Positions 1 to 9,427 are shown, counted from the first letter of the stretch. The stretch: 28,572 nucleotides of DNA from Streptosporangiaceae bacterium (GCA_030039095.1 JASHQP010000032.1:1-28572), one strand, 5' to 3'. Numbers and translations: made by a program. The notes: a model not told the origin generated them from the letters alone.

Positions 1-126
1 TGGCGAGTCCGCAAGCCTGCGGCGCAGAGCGGCGATCTCCTCCTCGAGGAAGGAGATCTGCGTGGTAAGGACCTTGACCTCGTCGTCATATCGTCCGGCG
101 CGCGCGCTGTCGTCGCGAGAGGCCAT
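1..126 (-). CDS. arc: Proteasomal AAA ATPase Mpa/ARC, N-terminal fragment
   Basis: Only the first 42 codons are in the window; the gene continues beyond the left edge. The visible peptide starts MASRDDSARAG and goes into a heptad-like Leu/Glu/Arg run with the core TTQISFLEEEIAALRRRL. This is the N-terminal coiled coil of the Mpa/ARC family, which recruits Pup-tagged proteins to the actinobacterial 20S proteasome. The ATG at 126-124 has a strong GGGAGG-type ribosome site 12-17 bases upstream. Context supports the call: the gene upstream on the same strand is trmI, as in the Mycobacterium Rv2115c-Rv2118c region and in streptomycetes. The AAA domain cannot be seen, so the call rests on the coiled coil and synteny. 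Confidence 0.85.
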   Translation of the reverse strand, partial: MASRDDSARAGRYDDEVKVLTTQISFLEEEIAALRRRLADSP

Positions 127-162
127 GCCCCTCACCCCCTCCCGAGAGCCGATTTACCCTTG

Positions 163-190
163 ACCCTACCTATCCGAGAAGCTTCCGTAA
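163..190 (-). promoter_or_regulatory. Possible promoter of arc/mpa
   Basis: Reading leftward, TTACGG (190-185) and TAGGGT (168-163) are separated by 16 bases and lie about 40 bases before the arc start codon, in a locally less GC-rich stretch between trmI and arc. The -10 fits the actinobacterial TANNNT form; the -35 is weak. This is a visual match only. Confidence 0.3.
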
Positions 191-267
191 CCTATGGCCG
201 GCCCCCGCGCTGCTTTCTCTCGTTACGATCCGGGAACAGCCAGGCGCCGTTGGAGCTTCCCGGGGCC

Positions 268-2462
<2,195 letters not shown>

Positions 2463-2567
2463 GTAGTCGATGCTACGTGCTGCCGGGCGCCTTGAACGTC
2501 TGCGCAGGCAGGCGATTCTGACGCGCCGGCCAGCGCGCTGAACCCGGAAATCGTCGGTGCCGTCCTT

Positions 2568-2573
2568 TAGTCT
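2568..2573 (+). promoter_or_regulatory. -10 box for a probable leaderless recB-like transcript
   Basis: TAGTCT ends 7 bases before the GTG at 2581, and no Shine-Dalgarno sequence is visible. A TANNNT box at this distance is the usual mark of a leaderless actinobacterial mRNA beginning at the start codon, and it supports GTG 2581 over the upstream in-frame start at 2557. Confidence 0.45.
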
Positions 2574-2580
2574 CCCGAGT

Positions 2581-3597
2581 GTGGGTAACGAGACCATCGC
2601 GCAGAAGCCGGGCGGGCAGGCGCCGCAGGCGGAGCAGGCCGGCGGCGACGATTCCGTTGCGGCTCCCCGGCGGTCACTGTCGCCGTCGCGCGCCGGTGAC
2701 TTCCTGACCTGCCCGCTGCTCTACCGGTTCCGGGTAGTCGACCGGCTGCCCGAGCCGCCGAGCCCCGCTGCCGCGCGCGGAACGCTGGTGCACGCCGTGC
2801 TCGAGCGGCTGTTCGACGAGCCAGCGGCGCGCAGAACCCCCGATACCGCGCGGGCCATGCTCGCGCCTCAGTGGGACCGGCTGATCGAGGAAGAGCCGGA
2901 GCTCGCCGGGCTCTTCGACGATGACGAGCAGCGAGCCGCATGGCTCGCCGAGGCGCGTGACATGCTGGACCGCTACTTCGCACTCGAGGATCCCACCCGG
3001 CTCGAGCCACGCCACCGGGAACACGCCGTCGAGGCGGTGCTCGAGTCGGGCCTGCTGCTCCGGGGGTACATCGACCGGCTCGACGTGGCGTCCAGCGGCG
3101 CGATCCGGATCGTCGACTACAAGACCGGCACCGCGCCCAAGGAGGAGTACGAGGCCAGGGCGCTGTTCCAGATGAAGTTCTACGCCGTGGTGCTCTGGCT
3201 GACGCAGGGGCAGGTTCCGGACCTGCTGCAGCTCATGTACCTGGGGAACGGCGAGATCGTGCGGTACGCGCCGGATGAATCCGATCTGCGCGCGACGGTA
3301 CGCAAGATTGATGCGCTGTGGCGGGCGATCGAGCGGGCGCGCAGCACCGGCGACTGGCGGCCCCGGCCGAGCCGGCTCTGCTCCTGGTGTGCACATCAGG
3401 CTATTTGCCCCGCTTTCGGCGGAACTCCCCCGCCGCTTCCGGACAGGGCACCCGAGCCGGCGGCCCCTGAGACGGATCGCCCCGCGGTCGCGGTCCCGAC
3501 GCAGCCGGACGCGCCCGAACTGCGCGAGCACCCGGTGGCCGCGGTGCCAGCCCAGCCGGCACCGGGTGACGAGGCGGGCCGGGCGGGGGCTAGCTGA
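2581..3597 (+). CDS. RecB-family PD-(D/E)XK exonuclease with a four-cysteine (Fe-S type) cluster
   Basis: A 338-residue stand-alone nuclease of the RecB/AddB-C/Cas4 superfamily. From the GTG at 2581 the catalytic set is visible: H71 in GTLVHAVLERLF, D165 in YIDRLD, and D179 with K181 in IRIVDYKTG. A lone C44 (FLTCPLLYRFR) and a C-terminal trio C267, C270 and C276 (LCSWCAHQAICP) form the split four-Cys arrangement that binds a 4Fe-4S cluster in AddB and Cas4. The QxxxY-like helix (FQMKFYAVVLW) is also present. The final 60 residues are a Pro/Ala tail. It matches the Mycobacterium Rv2119 position next to trmI. A DNA-end processing role is inferred; no Cas genes are nearby, so it is not a Cas4. 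It converges with the next gene, overlapping by 8 bases. Confidence 0.88.
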   Translation: MGNETIAQKPGGQAPQAEQAGGDDSVAAPRRSLSPSRAGDFLTCPLLYRFRVVDRLPEPPSPAAARGTLVHAVLERLFDEPAARRTPDTARAMLAPQWDRLIEEEPELAGLFDDDEQRAAWLAEARDMLDRYFALEDPTRLEPRHREHAVEAVLESGLLLRGYIDRLDVASSGAIRIVDYKTGTAPKEEYEARALFQMKFYAVVLWLTQGQVPDLLQLMYLGNGEIVRYAPDESDLRATVRKIDALWRAIERARSTGDWRPRPSRLCSWCAHQAICPAFGGTPPPLPDRAPEPAAPETDRPAVAVPTQPDAPELREHPVAAVPAQPAPGDEAGRAGAS

Positions 3598-4099
3598 TGC
3601 CGTGGCGGCGCAGGATCGCGGCTACCTCGGGGTCGAGGCCCTCGCCGTCGTCCTTGCCCTGCTTGCCGGGCTTCGTCTTGGGGGCGGCGCCCACCTGGGC
3701 AACGGTGCGGTTGTTGGTGACCGGCGCTGCGCCGGACCTGCCGACGTCCTTGCCGGCGTCCTTGCCGGCGCTCTTGTCGGCGCGCTTCCTCCTGCGCACG
3801 CGCGGAAGACCGCCGAAGGTCAGGAAGATCAGCGCGGACACGCCGAACAGGATCACGCCGGCCCAGGTCTTGGGTGAGAACACGAACGAGCTGGCAAACT
3901 GCACGACGGCCGAGCCGATCCGGCCGACCAGCAGGATCGAGCCGGTGAGATACAGCGCGAGCGGCAGCAGCGACCAGGCCACGGCCCGGACCCCGCGCCG
4001 GGTTCCCTTGCGCCGCCAGGTGAACCAGCTGACAACCAGCCCAAGCCCAGTGAGCCCGACGCAGATCGGGAACCACGCGATCGCGTTCCAGGTGTTCAT
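3590..4099 (-). CDS. Small integral membrane protein (Rv2120c-like)
   Basis: A 169-residue protein with three or four hydrophobic segments: WFPICVGLTGLGLVVSWF at about 9-26, a second near 40-60, and a third around 78-97 (GVILFGVSALIFLTFGG). A Lys/Arg/Asp/Gly-rich cytoplasmic tail with repeated AGKDAGKD units follows. The ATG at 4099 has a good GAGGGAGG ribosome site. The position beside the RecB-like gene matches the conserved hypothetical Rv2120c of mycobacteria. I recognise no catalytic motif and assign no function. The 3' end overlaps the RecB-like gene by 8 bases, stop into stop, so there is no room for a dedicated terminator. Confidence 0.75.
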   Translation of the reverse strand: MNTWNAIAWFPICVGLTGLGLVVSWFTWRRKGTRRGVRAVAWSLLPLALYLTGSILLVGRIGSAVVQFASSFVFSPKTWAGVILFGVSALIFLTFGGLPRVRRRKRADKSAGKDAGKDVGRSGAAPVTNNRTVAQVGAAPKTKPGKQGKDDGEGLDPEVAAILRRHGIS

Positions 4100-4231
4100 G
4101 CCCGCCTCCCTCGTGCCGCGTCGCTCGGGGCGCTCTGCCGGAGGCGCGGCTCAGGCGTGTCTGTCCATCGTCGCACATGTCGGGGCGAGCTCTGGCCACC
4201 GCACGGCGGGGCGGCCTCGGCAGGCCGGCCG

Positions 4232-4957
4232 CTAGCCGGAGCTCACAAGCCGGCGGAGCATGGCCAGGTCGACCTCGCTCAGCGACGCGGCGACCACCCG
4301 GCCCGGCCGGGCCGCTATCGGCACCAGGCTCGGCACCGCGACCACCCTGCAGCCCGCGGTCTCGGCGGATGCGACGCCATTCGGCGAGTCCTCGAGCGCG
4401 ACGCAGGACCGCGGATCGGTGCCGAGCAGCGACGTGGCCAGCAGGTAGGGGTCGGGGGCGGGTTTGCTGATCGTCACGTCCGCGGCGCACACGGTTGCGG
4501 TGAAGCCCACGCCGAGCCGCAGCAGCACGGCATCCATGATCGGCCGCTCGGACGACGTGACCAGGGCGTGCGGCAGCCCCGCCGCGCGCACCTCGGCGAG
4601 GAGCTCGGCGGCGCCCGGCAGCATGGCCAGGCTCCGCGACATCAGCAGCGACGTCATGCCTTCCACCAGCCACCGCGCGACCTCCTCGCGGCTGGCCGGC
4701 CGCTCGGCCCTGGCCAGCAGGTAGGAGACCGTGTGCGGCAGCGAGCCGCCGACCAGGGCGTGCTGATCGGCCTCGCTCCAGTGGCCGTGCAGCCGCGCCA
4801 TGACCGCGCACTCGGCCTCGAACCAGATCGGCTCGGAGTCGACGAGCAGCCCGTCCATGTCGAACAGGACGCCCCGCAACTCGCCGGCCGCCGTTCGCAG
4901 GGCCGACGGAGCCGGAGCCGGGTCGGCCGCACCGGGAGGCCGGGTGTCGAAGGTCAT
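4232..4957 (-). CDS. HAD-superfamily phosphatase, beta-phosphoglucomutase-like
   Basis: A 241-residue HAD hydrolase of subfamily IA. Motif I is LFDMDGLLVDSEP, with nucleophile and acid/base D33 and D35. The cap domain follows. Motif II is the Thr/Ser in ALVTSSE, motif III the Lys in TISKPAPDPYL, and motif IV is CVALEDSPNGVASAETAG. These match the beta-phosphoglucomutase / 2-deoxyglucose-6-phosphatase / YniC group, which dephosphorylates or isomerises small sugar phosphates; the substrate cannot be read from sequence. The first 25 residues are a variable Pro/Ala leader. It is transcribed leftward from a promoter at about 4968, divergent from the PAC2 gene. The same HAD-PAC2 pairing follows trmI/recB in other actinomycetes, as far as I remember. 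Confidence 0.9.
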   Translation of the reverse strand: MTFDTRPPGAADPAPAPSALRTAAGELRGVLFDMDGLLVDSEPIWFEAECAVMARLHGHWSEADQHALVGGSLPHTVSYLLARAERPASREEVARWLVEGMTSLLMSRSLAMLPGAAELLAEVRAAGLPHALVTSSERPIMDAVLLRLGVGFTATVCAADVTISKPAPDPYLLATSLLGTDPRSCVALEDSPNGVASAETAGCRVVAVPSLVPIAARPGRVVAASLSEVDLAMLRRLVSSG

Positions 4958-4967
4958 AGTGGGCTCA

Positions 4968-4973
4968 ATTCTA
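4968..4973 (-). promoter_or_regulatory. -10 box upstream of the HAD phosphatase
   Basis: Leftward TAGAAT lies 10 bases before the ATG at 4957, in a short AT-rich patch (CTAGAATTGAG). This predicts a leader of only a few bases. No convincing -35 is seen, and no ribosome site lies between the box and the start. Confidence 0.4.
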
Positions 4974-5103
4974 GGTGCCCGGCTCCGGGCGCCCGGCCCG
5001 GCCGGTCATGGCGAGGACCGGGCTGCTCCCCCGCTACCTGCCGGCCACGTTACGCGGTGATCATGGTCGTGCACGTAACCTGGAGCACGAGGAACTTCAG
5101 GAG

Positions 5104-5964
5104 GTGGTGGAGATCGAGCTCGACGGCATCGGAAAGCTCAGCTCGCCCGCGGTCATCGCTGCCTTCGAGGGGTGGAACGACGCCGGCGAGGCCGCCAGCG
5201 GGGTGATCAGCCACCTCGCTGGCACGTGGGACTCCACGCCCGTCGGCGCCATCGATCCGGAAGACTTCTACGATTTCCAGGTAACGCGGCCGGTAATGGA
5301 GGTATCCGACGGCCGGACGGACCGGCTGGTCTGGCCGACCACCCGGCTGACGCTGGCCAGGCCCGAGGGAATCGACCGTGACCTGATCCTGCTGCACGGC
5401 ATCGAGCCGAACATGCGGTGGCGGGCGTTCAGCGACGAGCTGGTGGCCGCGTTCACCGAGCTCGGCGCCGAACTCGTGATCCTGCTCGGCGCGCTGCTCG
5501 CCGACTCTCCGCACACCCGGCCGGTGCCGGTGAGCGCCGCGGTGTCCGACGACAAGCTGTCGGAGCGGCTGCACGTCGATCCGGTGGACTACAAGGGCCC
5601 GACCGGTATTGTCGGCGTGCTGCAGCACGCGTGCATCGCCGCCGACGTCCCGTCGGTCTCGCTGTGGGCGGCCGTGCCGCACTACGTGGCGCAGCCGCCC
5701 AGCCCCAAGGCCACGCTAGCGCTCCTGCGTGGCGTCGAGGACATCCTGGACGTGACGCTGCCCCTGGCCGACCTGCCGGACGACGCGCGGGCCTGGGAGC
5801 GCGGCGTTGACGAGCTGGCCGACCAGGACACCGAGGTGGCCGAGTACGTGCGGACCCTCGAGGAGGCACGGGATGCGACCGACGACCCGCAGGCCAGCGG
5901 CGACGCGATCGCCCGTGAGTTCGAGCGCTACCTCCGCCGCCGCGGCGACCGCGGCGAGCGGTAG
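5104..5964 (+). CDS. PAC2-family protein (proteasome-assembly-chaperone fold)
   Basis: A 286-residue PAC2-family protein related to Mycobacterium Rv2125. The N-terminal part carries the family signature VIAAFEGWNDAGEAASGVISHL, then FYDFQVTRP. The middle has ILLHGIEPNMRWRAFSDEL and ELVILLGALLADSPHTRPVP. The C-terminal third (SVSLWAAVPHYVAQPPSPKATLALL) ends in an acidic-basic helix. Eukaryotic and archaeal relatives assist proteasome assembly; the bacterial function is not established, though co-location with mpa/arc is suggestive. I chose GTG 5104 because GAGGAA lies 9 bases upstream and family homology begins just after it. Longer in-frame starts back to 4975 add unconserved residues. It ends 4 bases before the convergent SCO1664-family gene. 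Confidence 0.88.
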   Translation: MVEIELDGIGKLSSPAVIAAFEGWNDAGEAASGVISHLAGTWDSTPVGAIDPEDFYDFQVTRPVMEVSDGRTDRLVWPTTRLTLARPEGIDRDLILLHGIEPNMRWRAFSDELVAAFTELGAELVILLGALLADSPHTRPVPVSAAVSDDKLSERLHVDPVDYKGPTGIVGVLQHACIAADVPSVSLWAAVPHYVAQPPSPKATLALLRGVEDILDVTLPLADLPDDARAWERGVDELADQDTEVAEYVRTLEEARDATDDPQASGDAIAREFERYLRRRGDRGER

Positions 5965-5968
5965 CCGC

Positions 5969-6799
5969 TCAGTACGGCGGCCAGGGGACGGCGGGCCAGT
6001 CGTCGGGCGGCAGCGGGTGGATCCGGTGCTCCAGCAGCAAGTCGACCCGCTGCCGGGTGGCCTGCACCTCGGCGGGTGACAGCCAGCGGTCCAGGTCGGC
6101 GCCGAGCTCGTCGCCGGCCATCGCCTGGCGCAGCCTGAGCAGCGCCTGGACGGCGGCCTTCGGGAGGTGGCGGCCGCGCCACTGCCAGAGCACGGTGCGG
6201 AGCTTGTACTCCTCGCCGAAGCAGACCCCGTGGTCGCATCCGTACAGATGCCCGTCGCCATCGGGCAGCAGATGGCCGATCTTCCGGTCGGCGTTGTTCA
6301 CGACCGCGTCGAAGACTGCCATCTGGCGCAGCGCGGTGTTGTCCTTGCTGCGGGAGAGGGCGATCACGTCGACGGCCTCGTCCGTCTCGATCCACAGCTG
6401 GCACATGCCGGGCCCGAACGGGCCGTCGCGGAACACGGTCGGCGGAACGAGGTGCCATCCGGCCGCCGCGGACACCGCGTAGGCGGCAACCTCGCGCCCG
6501 GCCAGGGTGCCGACCGGGAAGTCCCAGAGCGGGCGCTCGCCGGCCACGGGCTTGTAGACGCAGGCCGCCTGGGTGCCGTTGTCGCTCACCGTGGCATAGA
6601 ACGTCGCATTCGACGCGACGGCGAGCCTGCCCTGCACCTCCAGGCTGCCGTTTTCCAGCAGGCTGAGCGCGATCGCGTCATCCCCCGGCGTGCGGTGCTC
6701 GCCCAGGCTGGCCGGGCTGCCGCTGCTGCTGCCGCCGTCTCCCGGTGCGACGAGCCGCCGGGGTGGCTCACGCTCACTGCGCTGCGCGGACTCACGCAT
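5969..6799 (-). CDS. SCO1664-family protein (PI3/4-kinase-like fold), conserved actinobacterial
   Basis: A 276-residue member of the SCO1664 family, distantly related to phosphatidylinositol 3-/4-kinases. Kinase-like positions remain: K83 in CVYKPVAGERPLWDFP (ATP-binding lysine), E103 in LAGREVAAY, the catalytic-loop-like FDAVVNNADRKIGHLL (N168/N169, D171) and the metal-type aspartate D189 in YGCDHGVCF. No substrate is known to me. The first 42 residues are a charged, Ser/Gly-rich leader, so a later start is possible. Its ATG overlaps the DUF3090 stop by 8 bases, showing translational coupling. In other actinomycetes this pair follows the histidine phosphatase and often lies close to mshC (mycothiol synthesis); mshC is not in this window. 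Confidence 0.85.
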   Translation of the reverse strand: MRESAQRSEREPPRRLVAPGDGGSSSGSPASLGEHRTPGDDAIALSLLENGSLEVQGRLAVASNATFYATVSDNGTQAACVYKPVAGERPLWDFPVGTLAGREVAAYAVSAAAGWHLVPPTVFRDGPFGPGMCQLWIETDEAVDVIALSRSKDNTALRQMAVFDAVVNNADRKIGHLLPDGDGHLYGCDHGVCFGEEYKLRTVLWQWRGRHLPKAAVQALLRLRQAMAGDELGADLDRWLSPAEVQATRQRVDLLLEHRIHPLPPDDWPAVPWPPY

Positions 6800-7352
6800 T
6801 GCTGACCCGGTGGCCGTTCTGCCGCGGGCAGACGTGCCCGGATGCGTCGAGCGGCAGGCCGCACAGCGGGCACGGCGGCCGGCCCTGGCTGACGATCCGC
6901 AGCGCGCGCTGGGTGAACGCGCGTGCGGCCGCGGCCGTGATCCGTACCCTCAGCACGCCGGGGCCGTCCTCGGGAATGTCTTCTGCCAGGTACTCGACGG
7001 GTGTCTCCGATTCCTCCTGCGCCTCGATCACGACGCGCTCGCCTTCGCCGTCCCACGCCAGCGCGATCACGCCTACCCGGAACTCCTCGAGCAGGGGCAG
7101 GTCGAGCGGGGCGTCGTCGGCGAGGCCGGCCGGCGCGACGGCGGGAACCGGCGACTTCCCTCCGCTGTTGCGCAGTTCGTCGTCGAGCAGCTCATCCAGG
7201 CGCTCGGCGAGCCTGCTCACCTGGATCTTCTCGAGGACCACGCTGGTGACCCGGCCGCTGCCGCTGGCTTGGAGGTAGAACGTCCGCTCCCCCGGCTGGC
7301 CCACCGTCCCGGCGACGAATCTTTCCGGTGGGTCGTATGTAAAGACCGCCAT
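6792..7352 (-). CDS. DUF3090-family protein with C-terminal zinc ribbon
   Basis: A 186-residue conserved actinobacterial protein of unknown function. It begins MAVFTYDPPERFVAGTVG, typical of the family. The core includes RTFYLQASGSGRVTSVVLEK, and a late segment RITAAAARAFTQRALRIVSQG leads into a zinc ribbon, CPLCGLPLDASGHVCPR, at the C-terminus. I chose ATG 7352 because the family starts there; the frame is open upstream to 7403 only through unrelated sequence at the mobile-element border. It is co-transcribed with the SCO1664-family gene. Its usual upstream partner, the phosphomutase at 8110-8814, is separated from it by the TnpB-derived element on the other strand, which may disturb co-expression. 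Confidence 0.88.
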   Translation of the reverse strand: MAVFTYDPPERFVAGTVGQPGERTFYLQASGSGRVTSVVLEKIQVSRLAERLDELLDDELRNSGGKSPVPAVAPAGLADDAPLDLPLLEEFRVGVIALAWDGEGERVVIEAQEESETPVEYLAEDIPEDGPGVLRVRITAAAARAFTQRALRIVSQGRPPCPLCGLPLDASGHVCPRQNGHRVSNA

Positions 7353-7412
7353 CAAGATCGCGCGGAGGGGGCTGCCGCCGTTCGGTGGCAGGGGGATCCG
7401 CACTCCCTCCCT

Positions 7413-7470
7413 CCGACATGTCTAGGCCCGAATGTCGGCACCGGGCCGTATGGTCGGCATACAGCGGCCC
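7413..7470. repeat. Left-end hairpin pair of the TnpB element
   Basis: CCGACAT (7413-7419) pairs with ATGTCGG (7432-7438). A second hairpin follows: GGGCCGTATG (7443-7452) pairs with CATA and CGGCCC (7458-7461 and 7465-7470) around a CAG bulge, with GTCGG in the loop. Also CCGAATGT (7428-7435) is the exact inverse of ACATTCGG (7500-7507). Subterminal imperfect hairpins like these are the recognition sites of the HUH transposase in IS200/IS605 elements. Confidence 0.5.
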
Positions 7471-7525
7471 GCCGACGCCGGTACCCCGGGCCGCGACCCA
7501 CATTCGGACACCAGGACCGGTGCAG

Positions 7526-8071
7526 GTGAGACGAGCCTACAAGTTCCGCGCCTACCCGACGCTCCCGCAGGAGGGCAGCGCCGGGCGGCTGCTGGCTGAT
7601 CACTGCGACCTGTACAACGCCGCGCTGGAGGAACGACGAGAGGCGTGGCGAATGCGGAAGGCGAGCATCTCCTACGTGGTTCAATCGGCTCAGCTGAAGG
7701 AAATCCGGCGCGACAGCCGGGACGGGCAGGGCCGACATTCGTTCACGGCGCAGCAGCAGACTCTGCGCCGGCTGAACGTGGTCTTCGAGGCGTTCTATGA
7801 TCGCTGCCGGGCTGGGCAGCAGCCCGGGTACCCACGGTTCAAGTCGTACAGCCGGTTTGATCAGGTCATGTTCGTGGCCGGTGACGGCGCGAAGTGGGTG
7901 CCGGCCGGCACCAGCATCGGCTGCCACCAGTGCGGGCGAAGATGCACCCGCCCCAGACAGGACACCGTGATCTGTCCCGTGCACGGGCAGATGGACGCCG
8001 ACGTCAATGGGGCGCGGAATGTTTACACCAGAGCCGGGCTGGGCTCTGGTCAGGACGTCTGGGCGGCCTGA
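7526..8071 (+). pseudogene. tnpB: TnpB with an in-frame internal deletion of most of the RuvC domain
   Basis: 181 residues against roughly 370-400 for an intact TnpB RNA-guided nuclease. The N-terminal domain is intact: RRAYKFRAYPTLPQ at the start, then HSFTAQQQTLRRLNVVFEAFYDR and GYPRFKSYSRFD at 101-112. After AGDGAKW (residue 124) the sequence passes directly to VPAGTSIGCHQCG, the zinc finger that precedes the third RuvC motif. Thus the RuvC-I Asp, bridge helix and RuvC-II Glu are gone. The zinc ligands (C133, C136, C150, H153) and the RuvC-III MDADVNGARN with D159 remain. GTG 7526 has AGGA 9 bases upstream. It cannot cleave DNA by the known mechanism. Either it is decaying, or the frame-preserving deletion left an RNA- or DNA-binding remnant. 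Confidence 0.8.
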
Positions 8072-8100
8072 GAAGCTGTCGGCGTAAGCCGTCAGAGCAG
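8027..8100 (+). ncRNA. Candidate omega-RNA / right-end structure of the TnpB element
   Basis: The 3' end of tnpB and the following bases fold into two clear stems: ACCAGAGCC (8027-8035) with GGCTCTGGT (8042-8050), a perfect 9-bp stem, and CTG-T-CGGC (8076-8083), GTAA tetraloop, GCCG-T-CAG (8088-8095). In TnpB systems the guide RNA scaffold overlaps the end of the tnpB reading frame and ends at the element boundary, with the guide taken from flanking DNA. Position and structure fit; expression is not shown. The 3' end is approximate. Confidence 0.45.
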
Positions 8101-8109
8101 TCACGGACC

Positions 8110-8814
8110 CTATCCTCCCGCTCCGCCGCCGACGGCGGCGTCGGTCTCCCGGTGTGCCGCCGCTCGGGATTGCTGCGGCTCCGGCCGTTCGAGACTGGAT
8201 ACTCCCCCGCCCGTGTCATTCATGCGCAGCACGAACGGGCGCAGCGGCGTATAGCGGATCGCCGTGAGCGAGCAAGGGTCGACCTGGATACGCTGCAGCA
8301 TGTCGATGTGCATCCCCAGGCTGTCCGCGATCACGGACTTGATCACGTCACCGTGGGAGCAGATCAGGTACGTCGCCTTGGGCCCGAGCCGGGAGTTCCA
8401 GTCCCGGATCGCGCTGACCGCGCGGTGCTGCATGTCCGTGATGGACTCCCCGTCGGGGCCGGGAAACCGCGCGGCACCCGGATGCGCCTGGACCACGCGC
8501 CACAGCGGCTCCTTGGCCAGTTTCTTGAGCGGCTGGCCGGTCCAGTCCCCGTAGTGGCACTCACCGACCCGCTCATCCTGCAGCACCTCGGCAGGTCGGC
8601 CCTCGCCGACGGCGGCTATCGCGCCCGCGGTCTGCCTGCACCGCTCGAGAGGGCTGCTGATGATCGCGTCGAGCGGCAGCGGCGCGAGTCTCGCCGCGAG
8701 CGCGCCGGCCTGCTGCTGGCCCCGGTCATCCAGCGGGATGCCCGGCGTCCAGCCGGTCAGGACGCTGCCTGTGGTGGCCGTCAGGCCATGACGCACCAAG
8801 AGAACCAGGGTCAC
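8110..8814 (-). CDS. Histidine phosphatase, MSMEG_4193-family putative phosphomutase
   Basis: A 234-residue histidine-phosphatase (phosphoglycerate-mutase-like) enzyme. The catalytic RHG is in LVLLVRHGLTATTG near the N-terminus (H9). The Arg-bearing SSPLERCRQTA, the acid in DERVGECHYGDWTG and the second histidine in YLICSHGDVIKSV complete the active site. The long FPGPDGESITDMQHRAVSAI segment is typical of this actinobacterial family, whose substrate is unknown. The start is GTG 8814. The family usually ends soon after FVLRMNDTGG; here about 30 Ala/Gly/Arg-rich residues follow. They may be read-through into sequence altered by the neighbouring TnpB element. The FHA-domain gene ends 9 bases upstream on the same strand, so the two probably share a transcript. 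Confidence 0.9.
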   Translation of the reverse strand: MTLVLLVRHGLTATTGSVLTGWTPGIPLDDRGQQQAGALAARLAPLPLDAIISSPLERCRQTAGAIAAVGEGRPAEVLQDERVGECHYGDWTGQPLKKLAKEPLWRVVQAHPGAARFPGPDGESITDMQHRAVSAIRDWNSRLGPKATYLICSHGDVIKSVIADSLGMHIDMLQRIQVDPCSLTAIRYTPLRPFVLRMNDTGGGVSSLERPEPQQSRAAAHRETDAAVGGGAGG

Positions 8815-8823
8815 GCACCGACT

Positions 8824-9420
8824 CTACGGGGTGCCGAGCGCTGCACCGGCAGACTGGGCATGCTCGGTGACGATCATCGTCATCGAGCCGAAACGGATCT
8901 CGTCCCCCGCCCGGAGCGGCACCGGCGCGGTCACGCGCCAGCCGTTGAGCCGGGTGCCGTTCGTTGAGCCCGCGTCGGTCAGCAGCCAGCGTCCCGCCTC
9001 GCGGCGCAGCCCGGCGTGGCTCCGGGACACGGTCATGTCGGAGAGAACCAGGTCGCAGGCTGCGTCGCGGCCGATAGTGAAGCTGTCCTGGGTGCCGGAG
9101 GGCAGCACGAACACGAGCGGTGGCGGCGGCCCCAGAAAGCTGGCCAGGCGCCGTCCGGCGGCGCGGCGCGTCTCGGCTAGGCGACCCAGCGCTGCGCGTG
9201 CGTGCGACACCCGGGGGCCAGGGAGGTCCGACACGATCTGCGCGAGGTCACCGCGGTAGCGGGCGCGCAGCGCAGCATCGACCCGGAACACGAAGCTCTC
9301 GTGCGCCAGGGAGCCATCGGCGGCGCGCTCCCGCAACTCGGCGATGACCCGGTCCCTCTCGGCATCACCGACGCGGACCGCGGGCGCGCCGTCGGTCGGC
9401 CGGCCGCGAAATGCCCGCAT
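8824..9420 (-). CDS. DUF1707-FHA domain protein
   Basis: 198 residues with two domains. Residues about 15-60 form a DUF1707 domain (RVGDAERDRVIAELRERAADG...FRVDAALRARYRGDL...DLP), a small helical module common in actinobacteria. Residues about 110-190 form a forkhead-associated domain with the phosphothreonine-binding residues: IGRDAACDLVLSD, then VSRSHAGLRR, then DAGSTNGTRLNG (Gly-Arg, Ser-x-x-His and Thr-Asn-Gly). It should read Ser/Thr protein kinase signalling; no kinase is in the window. The start at 9420 is supported by a promoter whose -10 lies 7 bases upstream, giving a leaderless mRNA; an upstream TTG at 9456 would overlap the -35. It is followed closely by the phosphomutase gene. 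Confidence 0.87.
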   Translation of the reverse strand: MRAFRGRPTDGAPAVRVGDAERDRVIAELRERAADGSLAHESFVFRVDAALRARYRGDLAQIVSDLPGPRVSHARAALGRLAETRRAAGRRLASFLGPPPPLVFVLPSGTQDSFTIGRDAACDLVLSDMTVSRSHAGLRREAGRWLLTDAGSTNGTRLNGWRVTAPVPLRAGDEIRFGSMTMIVTEHAQSAGAALGTP

Positions 9421-9427
9421 AGCCAGA

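Larger units (their letters stand above)
7413..8100 (+). mobile_element. IS605/IS607-type TnpB-derived element, internally deleted
   Basis: A roughly 0.7-kb insertion on the opposite strand between two genes that are normally adjacent. It contains a shrunken TnpB flanked by structured DNA: two hairpins on the left (7413-7438 and 7443-7470) and two on the right (8027-8050 and 8076-8095). No TnpA transposase, tyrosine or serine, is present, so it could move only with help in trans. The exact ends are unknown because these elements make no terminal inverted repeats or target duplications. The limits given are the outermost hairpin on the left and the last structured bases on the right. An empty-site comparison in a relative would fix them. 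Confidence 0.7.

Noticed and set aside
2581..3597. RecB-like nuclease as a Cas4 protein signalling a CRISPR locus.
   Set aside because: No repeats with regular spacers and no cas genes were seen; the gene is in its normal housekeeping place beside trmI.
7341..7360. TTGAT on the minus strand next to the DUF3090 start as a possible TnpB target-adjacent motif.
   Set aside because: Orientation is wrong for an element whose tnpB reads rightward, and the bases are part of the native DUF3090 start region.
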